Positions 56,398 through 64,000 of a stretch of 64,000 bases of DNA are shown in pieces; positions within the stretch are counted from its first letter, which is position 1, and each line of letters begins with the position of its first letter. Made by a program: the position numbers and the translations under genes. The DNA lies in contig JAIXSE010000010.1 in assembly GCA_027484825.1 (NCBI GenBank), forward strand, positions 1-64,000. The letters run 5' to 3'. Below the pieces are notes generated by a model, which saw only the letters and a program-made list of their open reading frames with translations, made no database searches and was not told where the DNA came from. The stretch comes from Rubrivivax sp. GTDB lineage: Bacteria > Pseudomonadota > Gammaproteobacteria > Burkholderiales > Burkholderiaceae_C.

Positions 56398-57819
56398 ATG
56401 ACCCGACTTGTGATCGACGCCCTGCGTCAACTGCTGGGCGACGCCCATGTACTGGTGCCGGACGCCCTGCCCGACGCCGAACTGACGCCTTATCTGCTGG
56501 ACTGGCGCAAGCGCTATCAGGGCCGCGCGATGGCTGTGGTGCGGCCAGACACCCCTGAGCAGGTGGCAGCCGTGGTGAAGCTGGCGCGCGAGCACCGCGT
56601 GTCGCTGGTGCCGCAAGGCGGGAATACCGGGCTGGTGGGCGGCGGCGTGCCGGACGGCTCGGGAACACAGTTGCTGCTCAGCCTCAAACGGATGCAGAAG
56701 GTGCGGCAGCTGGACGCGGCCAATCTCACCCTGACGGTGGAGGCCGGCTGCGTGCTGCAGCAGGTGCAGGAGACCGCGCGTCAGGCGGGCCTGCTGTTCC
56801 CCCTCAGCCTGGCGGCGGAGGGCAGTTGCACCATCGGCGGCAATCTATCGACCAATGCAGGCGGCACGCAGGTGCTGCGGTATGGCAATGCGCGCGAGTT
56901 GTGCCTGGGCCTGGAAGTGGTCACGGCCGACGGCGAGATCTGGGACGGACTCTCCGGCTTGCGCAAGGACAACACCGGTTATGACCTGCGCGACCTGTTC
57001 ATCGGCGCCGAGGGCACGCTGGGCATCATCACCGCGGCGACGCTGAAACTGTTCCCGCAGCCGCGGGCGCGGATGACGGCCCTGGCGGCCTGTGGCTCAC
57101 TGGACGCGGCAGTTCGTCTGCTGGGGCTGGCCCAGTCCCGCTGCGGGTCGGCGCTGACCGGCTTCGAGGTGATGAATGCGCAGTCGCTGGCGCTGGTGGC
57201 CCGGCACTTCCCGCAGTTGACCCAGCCGCTGGGCCCGCGGCCCTGGACGGTGCTGCTGGAGCTGTCGGACAACGAAGGCGAAGCGCATGCGCGGGAGCAG
57301 TTCGAAGGGATGCTCTCCCAGGCACTGGAGGACCAGTTGATCGACGATGCGGCGGTGGCGGAAAGCCTGGCGCAGAGTCAGGCGATGTGGCACTTGCGGG
57401 AGTCCATCCCGTTGGCGCAGAGCGAAGAAGGCTTGAACATCAAGCACGACATCGCCCTGCCGGTGTCACGCATTCCGAGCTTTGTCGCGACCTGTGATGC
57501 GCTGCTGGCGCAGCACTTCCCGGGCTCCCGGCTGGTGAACTTCGGCCACCTGGGGGACGGGAACCTGCACTACAACCTGCAGTCACCCGAAGGCGTCTCC
57601 CCGGGGGAATTCCTGAAGACGCATGAGCATGCGGTCAATGCGCTGGTGTATGACCAGGTGATGGCCCACGGAGGATCGATCTCCGCGGAGCACGGCATCG
57701 GGCAGCTCAAGCGCGAGGAACTGGCGCAGCGCAAGAGCCCGGTCGCCCTGGCCCTGATGCGGCAGATCAAGCAGGCGCTGGATCCGATGGGATTGCTGAA
57801 TCCGAACCGGGTGGTGTGA
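56398..57819 (+). CDS. FAD-linked 2-hydroxyacid oxidase/dehydrogenase, GlcD/D2HGDH-like
   Basis: 473 residues. The FAD_binding_4 part has VSLVPQGGNTGLVGGGVPDG, GGNLSTNAGGTQVLRYGNAR and LFIGAEGTLGIITAATLKLF. The C-terminal FAD oxidase domain has NFGHLGDGNLHYNL and the C-terminal AEHGIGQLKRE. This is the family of glycolate, D-lactate and D-2-hydroxyglutarate oxidising flavoproteins; a His in the active site follows the G-HLGDGN pattern. Substrate not decidable here. AAAGGA lies before ATG 56398. Convergent with RND pump 2, 27 bases away. Confidence 0.92.
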   Translation: MTRLVIDALRQLLGDAHVLVPDALPDAELTPYLLDWRKRYQGRAMAVVRPDTPEQVAAVVKLAREHRVSLVPQGGNTGLVGGGVPDGSGTQLLLSLKRMQKVRQLDAANLTLTVEAGCVLQQVQETARQAGLLFPLSLAAEGSCTIGGNLSTNAGGTQVLRYGNARELCLGLEVVTADGEIWDGLSGLRKDNTGYDLRDLFIGAEGTLGIITAATLKLFPQPRARMTALAACGSLDAAVRLLGLAQSRCGSALTGFEVMNAQSLALVARHFPQLTQPLGPRPWTVLLELSDNEGEAHAREQFEGMLSQALEDQLIDDAAVAESLAQSQAMWHLRESIPLAQSEEGLNIKHDIALPVSRIPSFVATCDALLAQHFPGSRLVNFGHLGDGNLHYNLQSPEGVSPGEFLKTHEHAVNALVYDQVMAHGGSISAEHGIGQLKREELAQRKSPVALALMRQIKQALDPMGLLNPNRVV

Positions 57820-57846
57820 GGCCCCCCGGTCCGGACAAGGGCAAGC

Positions 57847-60800
57847 TCAATCGTCCCCGGTCCCGCCGTGCTGCTCACGCAGGCCCACCAGCCCGGTCTT
57901 CAGCGGCTCCCCGTCCTTGCGGGTCCTGCCCAGCACGGATTCCCCGGCCCACCACAGGAACAGCAGACCGGTCACCAGCGCCAGGGCGGTCACCACCGTC
58001 TGCAGGGTATTGAGCACCCAGGCTACCGGCGCCTTGCCATGCTCGCTCCAGCGCTGGGTGCGTGCCCGCTGCCGGTCGAAGAACAGCTCGATGCTGTCGT
58101 AGAAGCACGGCACCATCAGCAGCGTGAGCACGGTGGAAGTCAAGGTGCCGCCAATGATGGCCACCGCCATGGGCCGGTAGAACTCACCGCCCTCCCCGAC
58201 CCCGATGGCCACCGGCAACATGCCGGCGATCAGCGCAAAGGTGGTCATGAGAATCGGCCGGAAGCGCTTGCGGCCGGCATGCATCAGGGCTTCCTCGCGC
58301 GGCACGCCCTGCGACTCCTCATGCCGGGCCGCATCCAGCAGCAGGATGGCATTCTTGGCCACCAACCCCGCCAGCATGATCACGCCGATCAGGCTCATCA
58401 GGTTGAGCCCGCCCTTGGTGATCAGCAGCGCCACCACCACCCCGATCAGGGACAGCGGCAGTGACAGCATCACCCCCGCCGGGGCGGTGAAGCTGCCGAA
58501 CTGCATCACCAGGATGAGATACATGAGCCCGATGCCGGACACCAGGGCCACGATCATGGCGCCAAACACTTCCTGCTGGCTCTTGGCATCGCCCGCCAGG
58601 GCAATGCCGTAACCGGGCGGGAAGTTGATCGATTTGGCCAGCTTCAAGGCATCGGCCGTCACTTCCCCGGCCGACCGGCCATGCGCATTGGCCGACACCG
58701 CGATCATCCGCTTGCTGTCCGCATGCTGGATCTTGGACGGGCCCTTGCCCATGGTGACGGTGGCGATCTGCTCCAGCGGCACCATCACGCCGGTGCCGGT
58801 CACCGAGATCGGCAGCCGCTCGATGTTGGACGCATCCACCCGGTCCTGCGGGGCCAGGCGCACCGACACATCACGCGTTTCGCCGCTGGGGTCTACCCAG
58901 TCGCCGACTTCCACGCCGGCAAAGGCCACCCGCAGCGCATTGGCCGCATCGCCCACCGAAATGCCCAGCGAATTGGCCAGGCCCCGGTTGAGCTCGATCT
59001 GCAATTCATCCTGCGGATCCTGCTCGGACAAGCCCACGTCCACTGCGCCAGGCACCTTGCGCAGCTTCTCCATGAAGTCGGTGGTCAGCTCCATCAGCTT
59101 GCGCGAATCCGTGCCGGAGAAGCGGATCTGCACCGGCTTCTGGGCGCCGTTGTTCAGGTCGTCCAGCACCGTGTATTCCGCGCCGACCAGGCGCGACACC
59201 CGCGCGCGCAGGTCGGCCGCGACCTCCGCCGCGCTGCGGCTGCGCTGGGTGCTCTTGCCCAGGTCCACATAGATGCGGCCCCCGCTGAAATTCACCGTCT
59301 CATTGGTGGCCTTGGTCTCCGGAATCTCCCGGGCCAGTGCGGCCGCTGCCGCGAGCTTCAGCCGGGAATACTCCAGGCTGGAACTGGCGGGGGTGCGCAC
59401 ATCCACGGCAATGGTGCCGGAGTCGGTCTTGGGCAGGAAACTGCTGCCGCCAAACAGGCTCTGCAGCACGATGGCCAGCACAAAACTGAGCATCGCAAAA
59501 AACGCCATCCACCGGCGGTGATGCAGCGCCCAGGCGATCACCCGGCCGTAGCGGTCCGCCTGATGGTCGAACCAATGGTTGAAGCGTTCCAGCAGGCGCG
59601 AGATGCCCTTCTTGGGCTGCTCGTGATAGCCCGGAGGGTCCCCCCAGAAGGCCGACAGCATCGGGTCAAGCGTGAAGGAGATGAACAGCGACACCAGCAC
59701 CGACGCCACCACCGTCAGCCCGAACGGCCGGAACCATTCGCCGGACACGCCCGGCATGAAGGCCACTGGCACAAACACCGCAACGATGGAGAAGGTGGTC
59801 GCCGCCACGGCCAGGCCGATCTCGGCGGTGCCGTTCAGGGCCGCCGTGCGGCGGTCCGCGCCGCGTTCCATATGCCGGACGATGTTCTCCCGCACCACGA
59901 TGGCATCGTCGATCAGCACCCCGATGGCCAGCGACAGCCCCAGCAGGCTCATGAAGTTCAGCGTGAAGCCGCACAGCCACACCGCGATGAAGGCCGCCAC
60001 TACCGAGGTGGGCAGCGACAGCGCGGTGATCAGGGTCGAGCGCCAGGAATTGAGGAACACATACACCACGAACACCGTCAGGCCAGCACCAAAGACCAGC
60101 GCGTGGATGACGTTGTTGAGGCTGTCCTGCGCGTCCTGGCCGCCGTCCTGGGTCACCTCCAGTTTGGTGCCCTTCTTCAGCGTCTTGTTGATTTCGTCGA
60201 CCAGCTTGCGGGTCTCATTGGCCACGGACACCGTGGACGCATCCCGCGAGCGGGAGACCGCCAGACCCACATTGGGATTGCCATTGCGCACCGACAGACC
60301 GGTCTGCTCGGCAAACCCGTCCTGCACGGTGGCGACCTGCCCCAGCCGCACCAGCTCGTTGCCAGAACGCTTGACCACGATCTGGGTGAAGTCGCTGGGC
60401 GATTCGAGACGGCCCAGCAGACGGATGCTCTGGTCCTCCATCGTGCCGCGCACCTTGCCCACCGGGGCGGTGGTGTTCTGCATGCGCAGGGCCTGCACCA
60501 CTTCGGTCACCGAGACATTGAACTCGCGCAGCTTCTGCGCATTGAGCAGCACCGACAGTTCGCGCTTGAGCGCACCGTTGACGGTGACCGTGGCCACGCC
60601 GGAGAGCGAGCGGAAGCGGTCGGCCAACTGGTCTTCGGCCAGGCGCGAGATCTCCGCATGGCTTTCGCTGCTGGAGGACAAGGCCAGCTGCATCACCGGT
60701 TCGGACGCGGGGTCGTAGCGCTGCAGCACCGGCTCGCGCATTTCGGTGGGCAGCTTGTGCCGGACCGCCCCGATCGAGTTGCGGATCTCGTCCGCCGCCT

Positions 60801-61107
60801 CGGTCATGTTCTTGTTGAACTCGTAGATGAGGATGAACTGGGCGCTGCCTTCATTGGCCGTGGCCCGCACCTCCGTCACGCCGGGGATGCTCTGCATCGA
60901 CTTCTCGATGCGGTTGATCACCTCCCGCTCCACGGTTTCCGGAGACGCGCCCGGATAGGTGATGCTCACCACCATCACCGGTTCCTGCACGTCCGGAATC
61001 TGGTTGACCCGCAGCTTGGACAAAGCCAGCAGGCCCATGGCCATGAGCATGATGATCACCACGATCATCGCGACCGGCTTCTTGACCGAAAAATTGGAAA
61101 GGAACAT
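57847..61107 (-). CDS. RND efflux permease (pump 2) with extra C-terminal membrane helix
   Basis: 1086 residues. MFLSNFSVKKPVAMIVVIIM is TM1, DITYPG-type SITYPGASPETVEREVINRI lies in the porter domain, and GVLIDDAIVVRENIVRHME carries the relay Asp pair. The sequence after TM12 (VPCFYDSIELFFDRQRARTQ) continues with an added segment VVTALALVTGLLFLWWAGES and a charged tail, which standard RND pumps lack. Exported compounds are unknown. The adaptor is 17 bases upstream, and no outer-membrane channel gene is present. Confidence 0.92.
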   Translation of the reverse strand: MFLSNFSVKKPVAMIVVIIMLMAMGLLALSKLRVNQIPDVQEPVMVVSITYPGASPETVEREVINRIEKSMQSIPGVTEVRATANEGSAQFILIYEFNKNMTEAADEIRNSIGAVRHKLPTEMREPVLQRYDPASEPVMQLALSSSSESHAEISRLAEDQLADRFRSLSGVATVTVNGALKRELSVLLNAQKLREFNVSVTEVVQALRMQNTTAPVGKVRGTMEDQSIRLLGRLESPSDFTQIVVKRSGNELVRLGQVATVQDGFAEQTGLSVRNGNPNVGLAVSRSRDASTVSVANETRKLVDEINKTLKKGTKLEVTQDGGQDAQDSLNNVIHALVFGAGLTVFVVYVFLNSWRSTLITALSLPTSVVAAFIAVWLCGFTLNFMSLLGLSLAIGVLIDDAIVVRENIVRHMERGADRRTAALNGTAEIGLAVAATTFSIVAVFVPVAFMPGVSGEWFRPFGLTVVASVLVSLFISFTLDPMLSAFWGDPPGYHEQPKKGISRLLERFNHWFDHQADRYGRVIAWALHHRRWMAFFAMLSFVLAIVLQSLFGGSSFLPKTDSGTIAVDVRTPASSSLEYSRLKLAAAAALAREIPETKATNETVNFSGGRIYVDLGKSTQRSRSAAEVAADLRARVSRLVGAEYTVLDDLNNGAQKPVQIRFSGTDSRKLMELTTDFMEKLRKVPGAVDVGLSEQDPQDELQIELNRGLANSLGISVGDAANALRVAFAGVEVGDWVDPSGETRDVSVRLAPQDRVDASNIERLPISVTGTGVMVPLEQIATVTMGKGPSKIQHADSKRMIAVSANAHGRSAGEVTADALKLAKSINFPPGYGIALAGDAKSQQEVFGAMIVALVSGIGLMYLILVMQFGSFTAPAGVMLSLPLSLIGVVVALLITKGGLNLMSLIGVIMLAGLVAKNAILLLDAARHEESQGVPREEALMHAGRKRFRPILMTTFALIAGMLPVAIGVGEGGEFYRPMAVAIIGGTLTSTVLTLLMVPCFYDSIELFFDRQRARTQRWSEHGKAPVAWVLNTLQTVVTALALVTGLLFLWWAGESVLGRTRKDGEPLKTGLVGLREQHGGTGDD

Positions 61108-61124
61108 GTCGGTCTCCTGGCGGA

Positions 61125-62360
61125 TCAGGTGGCCCGCCGCGTCACCAAGACCTCAAGGCCCTGGGCCGAGGAGGTCATGGTGGACGGCTTGGGGGCCGAG
61201 GGCGCTGCGGGCGGCGGCAGCGCCTTGGTCAAGTCCACCTTCTGTCCATCCTGCAGCGTGCTGTTGGGATGACGCAGCAGGCGGTCGCCACTCTTGAGGC
61301 CGCCGGCCACCACGAACAAGCCCTGGCGCTCATCACGGGCGCCGAGTTTCACTTCAGCCTTGCGCAAGGTGGTGCCGTCGATGCGCCAGACATAGCTGCG
61401 ATCACCTTCCCGCACCAGGGCGCTGTCAGCCACCATCAGCGCGGAGATGCTGGTCGCCTCCACCCGGCCTTCGGCATAGAGGCCAGCCACGCCGGGCTGC
61501 TGGGCACCACTGAAGTCCACCAGCACTTCCACCTGGCGGGTGTTGGTGTTGGCCGCCTGCGCAATACGGCGGATCTTGCCCTGGAAGTCGATCTGCGGAT
61601 AGCCGTTGACCTTGAAGTAGACGATCTGGCCCAGCTTGAGCTCCGACATGCGGTCCGCCGAGACCAGACCCTCAAACCGCATGCTGCCGGGGTCCATGAC
61701 CTTGATCAGTTCCTTGCCCAACTGCGCCGAGTCGCCGGGCGACACCTTGCGGTCGCTCACCACGCCGTCGAAGGGGGCACGGATTTCGGTGCGCTGTTGC
61801 TGCTGGCGGGCCGTCGCCTGACGGGCCTTGGCGGCGACCAGGTCGCTCTGGGCGTTGTTGCGGCGGACTTCGGCGTCTTCCATCGCCTGGATGGAGCTCA
61901 TGCCCTGCGCCTGCAGGGTCTTCAGGCGCTGGTACTGGCGTTCGGCCTGCTCGAAGCTCTGGGCGGAGGCCCGCACCGCTTCATCGGCGGACTGCACGGT
62001 GTCGCGGATGGCGGTGTCGTCCAGGCGCACCAGCAGGTCGCCGCGTTTGACGCGCTCGCCATTCTCCTTGTAGACCGACAGCACCACCGCCTGCAGCTCA
62101 GCCCGCAGGTCGGCGCGGCGCTCCGGCTGGATGGAGCCGGTGATGACCGGCCCGCTGGCATATTGGCTTTCGCCCAGGGTCTGCACATCTTCGGGCGACA
62201 CGATCAGGCTGGGCGCGGCAGCGCTGGCCACCGCCTGAGCATCCTTCTTGCCACCTTCTCCGCCGTTCTTCGGGTTCGGGCGTCCGCAGGCCGTCAAAAG
62301 GGTCAGCGCGGCAAGGGCAATCAGCGACAGGCGCAGCGAAGGGCGCATCACAGGCGTCAT
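61125..62360 (-). CDS. Lipoprotein periplasmic adaptor (MFP) of RND pump 2
   Basis: 411 residues. A lipobox signal (LIALAALTLLTACG) predicts acylation by the Lgt pathway. The usual adaptor plan follows: AVVLSVYKENGERVKRGDLL, helical hairpin with LKTLQAQGMSSIQAMEDAEV, then APFDGVVSDRKVSPGDSAQL and a beta-barrel. Couples pump 2 to an outer-membrane channel encoded elsewhere. The Ser/Pro-rich C-terminal stretch is slightly long. ATG 62360 is the natural start. Confidence 0.92.
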   Translation of the reverse strand: MTPVMRPSLRLSLIALAALTLLTACGRPNPKNGGEGGKKDAQAVASAAAPSLIVSPEDVQTLGESQYASGPVITGSIQPERRADLRAELQAVVLSVYKENGERVKRGDLLVRLDDTAIRDTVQSADEAVRASAQSFEQAERQYQRLKTLQAQGMSSIQAMEDAEVRRNNAQSDLVAAKARQATARQQQQRTEIRAPFDGVVSDRKVSPGDSAQLGKELIKVMDPGSMRFEGLVSADRMSELKLGQIVYFKVNGYPQIDFQGKIRRIAQAANTNTRQVEVLVDFSGAQQPGVAGLYAEGRVEATSISALMVADSALVREGDRSYVWRIDGTTLRKAEVKLGARDERQGLFVVAGGLKSGDRLLRHPNSTLQDGQKVDLTKALPPPAAPSAPKPSTMTSSAQGLEVLVTRRAT

Positions 62361-62582
62361 GGAGGAGGCTCCGAAGAAGTCAGGCGAAGAGGAAGACAGA
62401 CTGGCTCACGCACGCCCGTACCCGCCTGGAACGACAGCGGACACGCCTCGGTCTTGAATGCCAGGTTCGTGCGAAAAGCGCGCTAGCTTAACGCCTGTCT
62501 GCACCCGTGATGATCGTCACACCCGACAGAGGGTCTGAACGGGTTGCCTGGATCGCTGGGCGCACTGGAGCGGTGCGCCGTG

Positions 62583-63197
62583 TTACTGCAGCGGATCCTT
62601 GAGCGCGGCCGGCACGGCCAGCGACACGACCTCGATACCCTCTTCGGCCAGGGCCTGCGCCTCGTCCGGGGTGGTTTGTCCGCGGATGCCGCGGGCCTCG
62701 GTCTCGCCGTAGTGGATGCGGCGTGCTTCCTCGGCGAAGCGCTCGCCGACGTCTTCGGTGTTGGCCATGATCTGGCGGACCGCCTGCATGACTTGTCGCT
62801 GCAGGTCGACCGGGCTCAGAGGTCCGTCCGAGGGCGCAGCACCCTCCGGACCCGACGACGGGCCACCTGCAGGATCCGATCGATGGCTGAGCGAAGCGCC
62901 CGACCGATCTGCAGACCGCCCCCCCGCGCGATCCCCGCCGCGTTCCGACGATGGACGTCCCGATCCGCCGCCAGCGCCGCCGCCCGAGGCGGCACCCGGG
63001 CCACGCGAGGCGGTTGCGGGCTCCGCAGCCGACGACAGATTCAGCCGCGGCGCACTCGGCATGCGCCGCACCTGCGCGCTGTTGCACAAGGGGCAGCTCA
63101 ACAGACCGCGCTGCTGCTGCGATTCAAAGTCGGCGGACGAACCGAACCAGCCCTCAAAGCCGTGGCCCGCCTCACATGCCAGATTCAAGACCAACAT
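62583..63197 (-). CDS. DUF1178-family protein
   Basis: 204 residues. A zinc-ribbon-like start (MLVLNLACEAGHGFEGWFGS, then RGLLSCPLCNSAQVRRMPSA) has Cys/His and CxxC. A Gly/Ser/Pro-rich low-complexity stretch of about 60 residues follows. The DUF1178 C-terminal core is intact (QVMQAVRQIMANTEDVGERF with EEARRIHYGE). Function unknown. ATG 63197 gives the family start; an in-frame earlier ATG adds 20 residues. It follows the Nudix gene by 25 bases on the same strand, so co-transcription is likely. Confidence 0.87.
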   Translation of the reverse strand: MLVLNLACEAGHGFEGWFGSSADFESQQQRGLLSCPLCNSAQVRRMPSAPRLNLSSAAEPATASRGPGAASGGGAGGGSGRPSSERGGDRAGGRSADRSGASLSHRSDPAGGPSSGPEGAAPSDGPLSPVDLQRQVMQAVRQIMANTEDVGERFAEEARRIHYGETEARGIRGQTTPDEAQALAEEGIEVVSLAVPAALKDPLQ

Positions 63198-63222
63198 GGT
63201 GGCAATGCTAGCCTTTCCGCGC

Positions 63223-63855
63223 TCAGGCTGCCGGTTGCCAGTCCAGAGGCCATGCACCCGCGCGCCAGCGAGACAGCCACAACAGGCAGGTCAGCGACTT
63301 GGCGTCGGTCAACTCACCCTGGATCGCCATGCGCTCCAGCGTGTCCTGGTCGTGGGCCACCACGTCGAGGAATTCACCGTCATCCAGCTGCCGCTCGCCC
63401 GCCACCAGTCCGCGCGCGAAGAAGATCTCGATGCGCTCGGTGGAATAGGCAATCGCGTTGTGCATCATGCCGGCATAGGCCCATTCGGTGGCCCGGTAGC
63501 CGGTTTCCTCCAGCAGTTCACGCTGGGCACAGACCAGCGGCGGCTCATCCGGATCCAGCTTGCCGGCCGGGAACTCCAGCATCACACGGCCCATCGGATA
63601 CCGATACTGCCGCTCCAGCAGCAGCCGGCCATCCTCCAGAATGGGGACGATGACCGCCGCGCCGGGATGGTGGATGTATTCACGGGTCGTCTCGCGGCCG
63701 TTGGGCAGCTGAACGGTGTCGCGGGAGACCTGAAGAAAATTGCCGCGCAACACCCACTGGGCACTGAGCGGCAATTCACGCAGGTGCGGGTCTGCGTCTG
63801 CAGCGGGCGCAATGCCCGAAAACGGAAGGTCGGGGAGGTCAGCGGTCGTCGTCAT
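63223..63855 (-). CDS. Nudix hydrolase, ADP-ribose pyrophosphatase-like
   Basis: 210 residues. The Nudix box GKLDPDEPPLVCAQRELLEE plus TGY is complete. IHHPGAAVIVPILEDGRLLL and QYRYPMGRVMLEFPAG are typical for ADP-ribose pyrophosphatases (NudF-like), which control ADP-ribose and sugar nucleotides. ATG 63855 is preferred over a GTG 15 bases earlier. It overlaps the end of the upstream gene by 17 bases. Confidence 0.9.
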   Translation of the reverse strand: MTTTADLPDLPFSGIAPAADADPHLRELPLSAQWVLRGNFLQVSRDTVQLPNGRETTREYIHHPGAAVIVPILEDGRLLLERQYRYPMGRVMLEFPAGKLDPDEPPLVCAQRELLEETGYRATEWAYAGMMHNAIAYSTERIEIFFARGLVAGERQLDDGEFLDVVAHDQDTLERMAIQGELTDAKSLTCLLWLSRWRAGAWPLDWQPAA

Positions 63856-64000
63856 CGAACTCTCGCACACGGGTCCGGGACCGGCGCAGGTAGCGCCAGA
63901 CGAAACCCGGAAAACCCAGGGTGATGAACAGCGCCAGGGCGGCAGCGTAGAACTCCCAGCCCTGGGGGTAACGCTGGCCGAGGCGGGCTTCCAGGCCCAC
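63839..64000 (-). CDS. Membrane-protein end, truncated by the window
   Basis: On the minus strand a frame enters from the right edge and reads GLEARLGQRYPQGWEFYAAA, LALFITLGFPGFVWRYLRRS and an acidic end, stopping at 63839-63841. A single hydrophobic segment followed by a basic stretch suggests a small inner-membrane protein or the end of a larger one. The stop overlaps the Nudix start, so the two are coupled. The family cannot be named from the last 53 residues. Confidence 0.6.
   Translation of the reverse strand: MGLEARLGQRYPQGWEFYAAALALFITLGFPGFVWRYLRRSRTRVREFDDDDR

Noticed and set aside
58681-61272. Open frame of about 860 codons antisense to RND pump 2
   Set aside because: His/Arg/Gln-rich shadow; both pump genes are well supported on the minus strand.

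Overview
The window reads as chromosome from a high-GC betaproteobacterium of the order Burkholderiales, probably near Roseateles/Mitsuaria/Pelomonas. This is inferred from strong G/C third-position bias, the Bpt and Aat N-end-rule transferases side by side, a small Trp-rich membrane protein of a betaproteobacterial type, a QseBC-like system beside a DegP protease, and a tandem glycine riboswitch over a gcvT-gcvH-gcvP-sdaA operon. No species assignment is possible from sequence alone.

Layout. 1-9 kb: part of a surface-polysaccharide cluster (glycosyltransferase fragment with an Ala-Gln repeat, BioF2/FemAB-like acyltransferase, Wzx-like flippase, WaaA-like transferase, WbsX/GH99-like protein, second glycosyltransferase, asparagine-synthase-like amidotransferase). 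9-12.7 kb: housekeeping (riboflavin synthase, ArsC-like, aat, bpt, Nudix). 12.7-15.0 kb: a small defence/toxin-antitoxin islet in which an XRE-ImmA/IrrE peptidase gene and a PIN-domain gene lie between 5' and 3' remnants of a HipBA locus. 15.1-23.4 kb: two tRNA-Val genes, dnaQ, lgt, a TPR-like protein, cytochrome c, DegP protease, and a two-component system. 23.5-26.0 kb: a large orphan protein with a degenerate tyrosine-phosphatase P-loop. 26.1-32.6 kb: glycine riboswitch, glycine cleavage system and serine deaminase. 32.7-39.7 kb: patatin, a solute-binding protein, and a TRAP transporter/gluconokinase operon facing a LacI regulator with two operator-like sites. 39.8-44.3 kb: RND efflux pump 1. 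44.8-49.7 kb: aroC, CBS protein, homoserine sulfhydrylase, hydrolase, and an unknown protein with a Gly-Ala tail. 49.8-52.8 kb: threonine catabolism (tdh-like, kbl) facing an XRE-cupin regulator. 52.9-54.4 kb: a tail-anchored small protein and a second PTP-like protein whose catalytic Cys is replaced by Gln. 54.5-64 kb: YihY-like and DUF2069 membrane proteins, an FAD oxidase, RND pump 2, DUF1178, a Nudix hydrolase and a truncated gene end.

Metabolic theme: Kbl/Tdh convert threonine to glycine, the gcv system splits glycine, and SdaA deaminates serine, so one 26-kb stretch carries a full threonine-glycine-serine degradation route under glycine and probably XRE-cupin control. The least ordinary parts are the HipBA/ImmA-PIN replacement, the two pseudophosphatase-like orphans with complementary catalytic losses, and a recurring habit of short tandem duplications at the 3' ends of genes.
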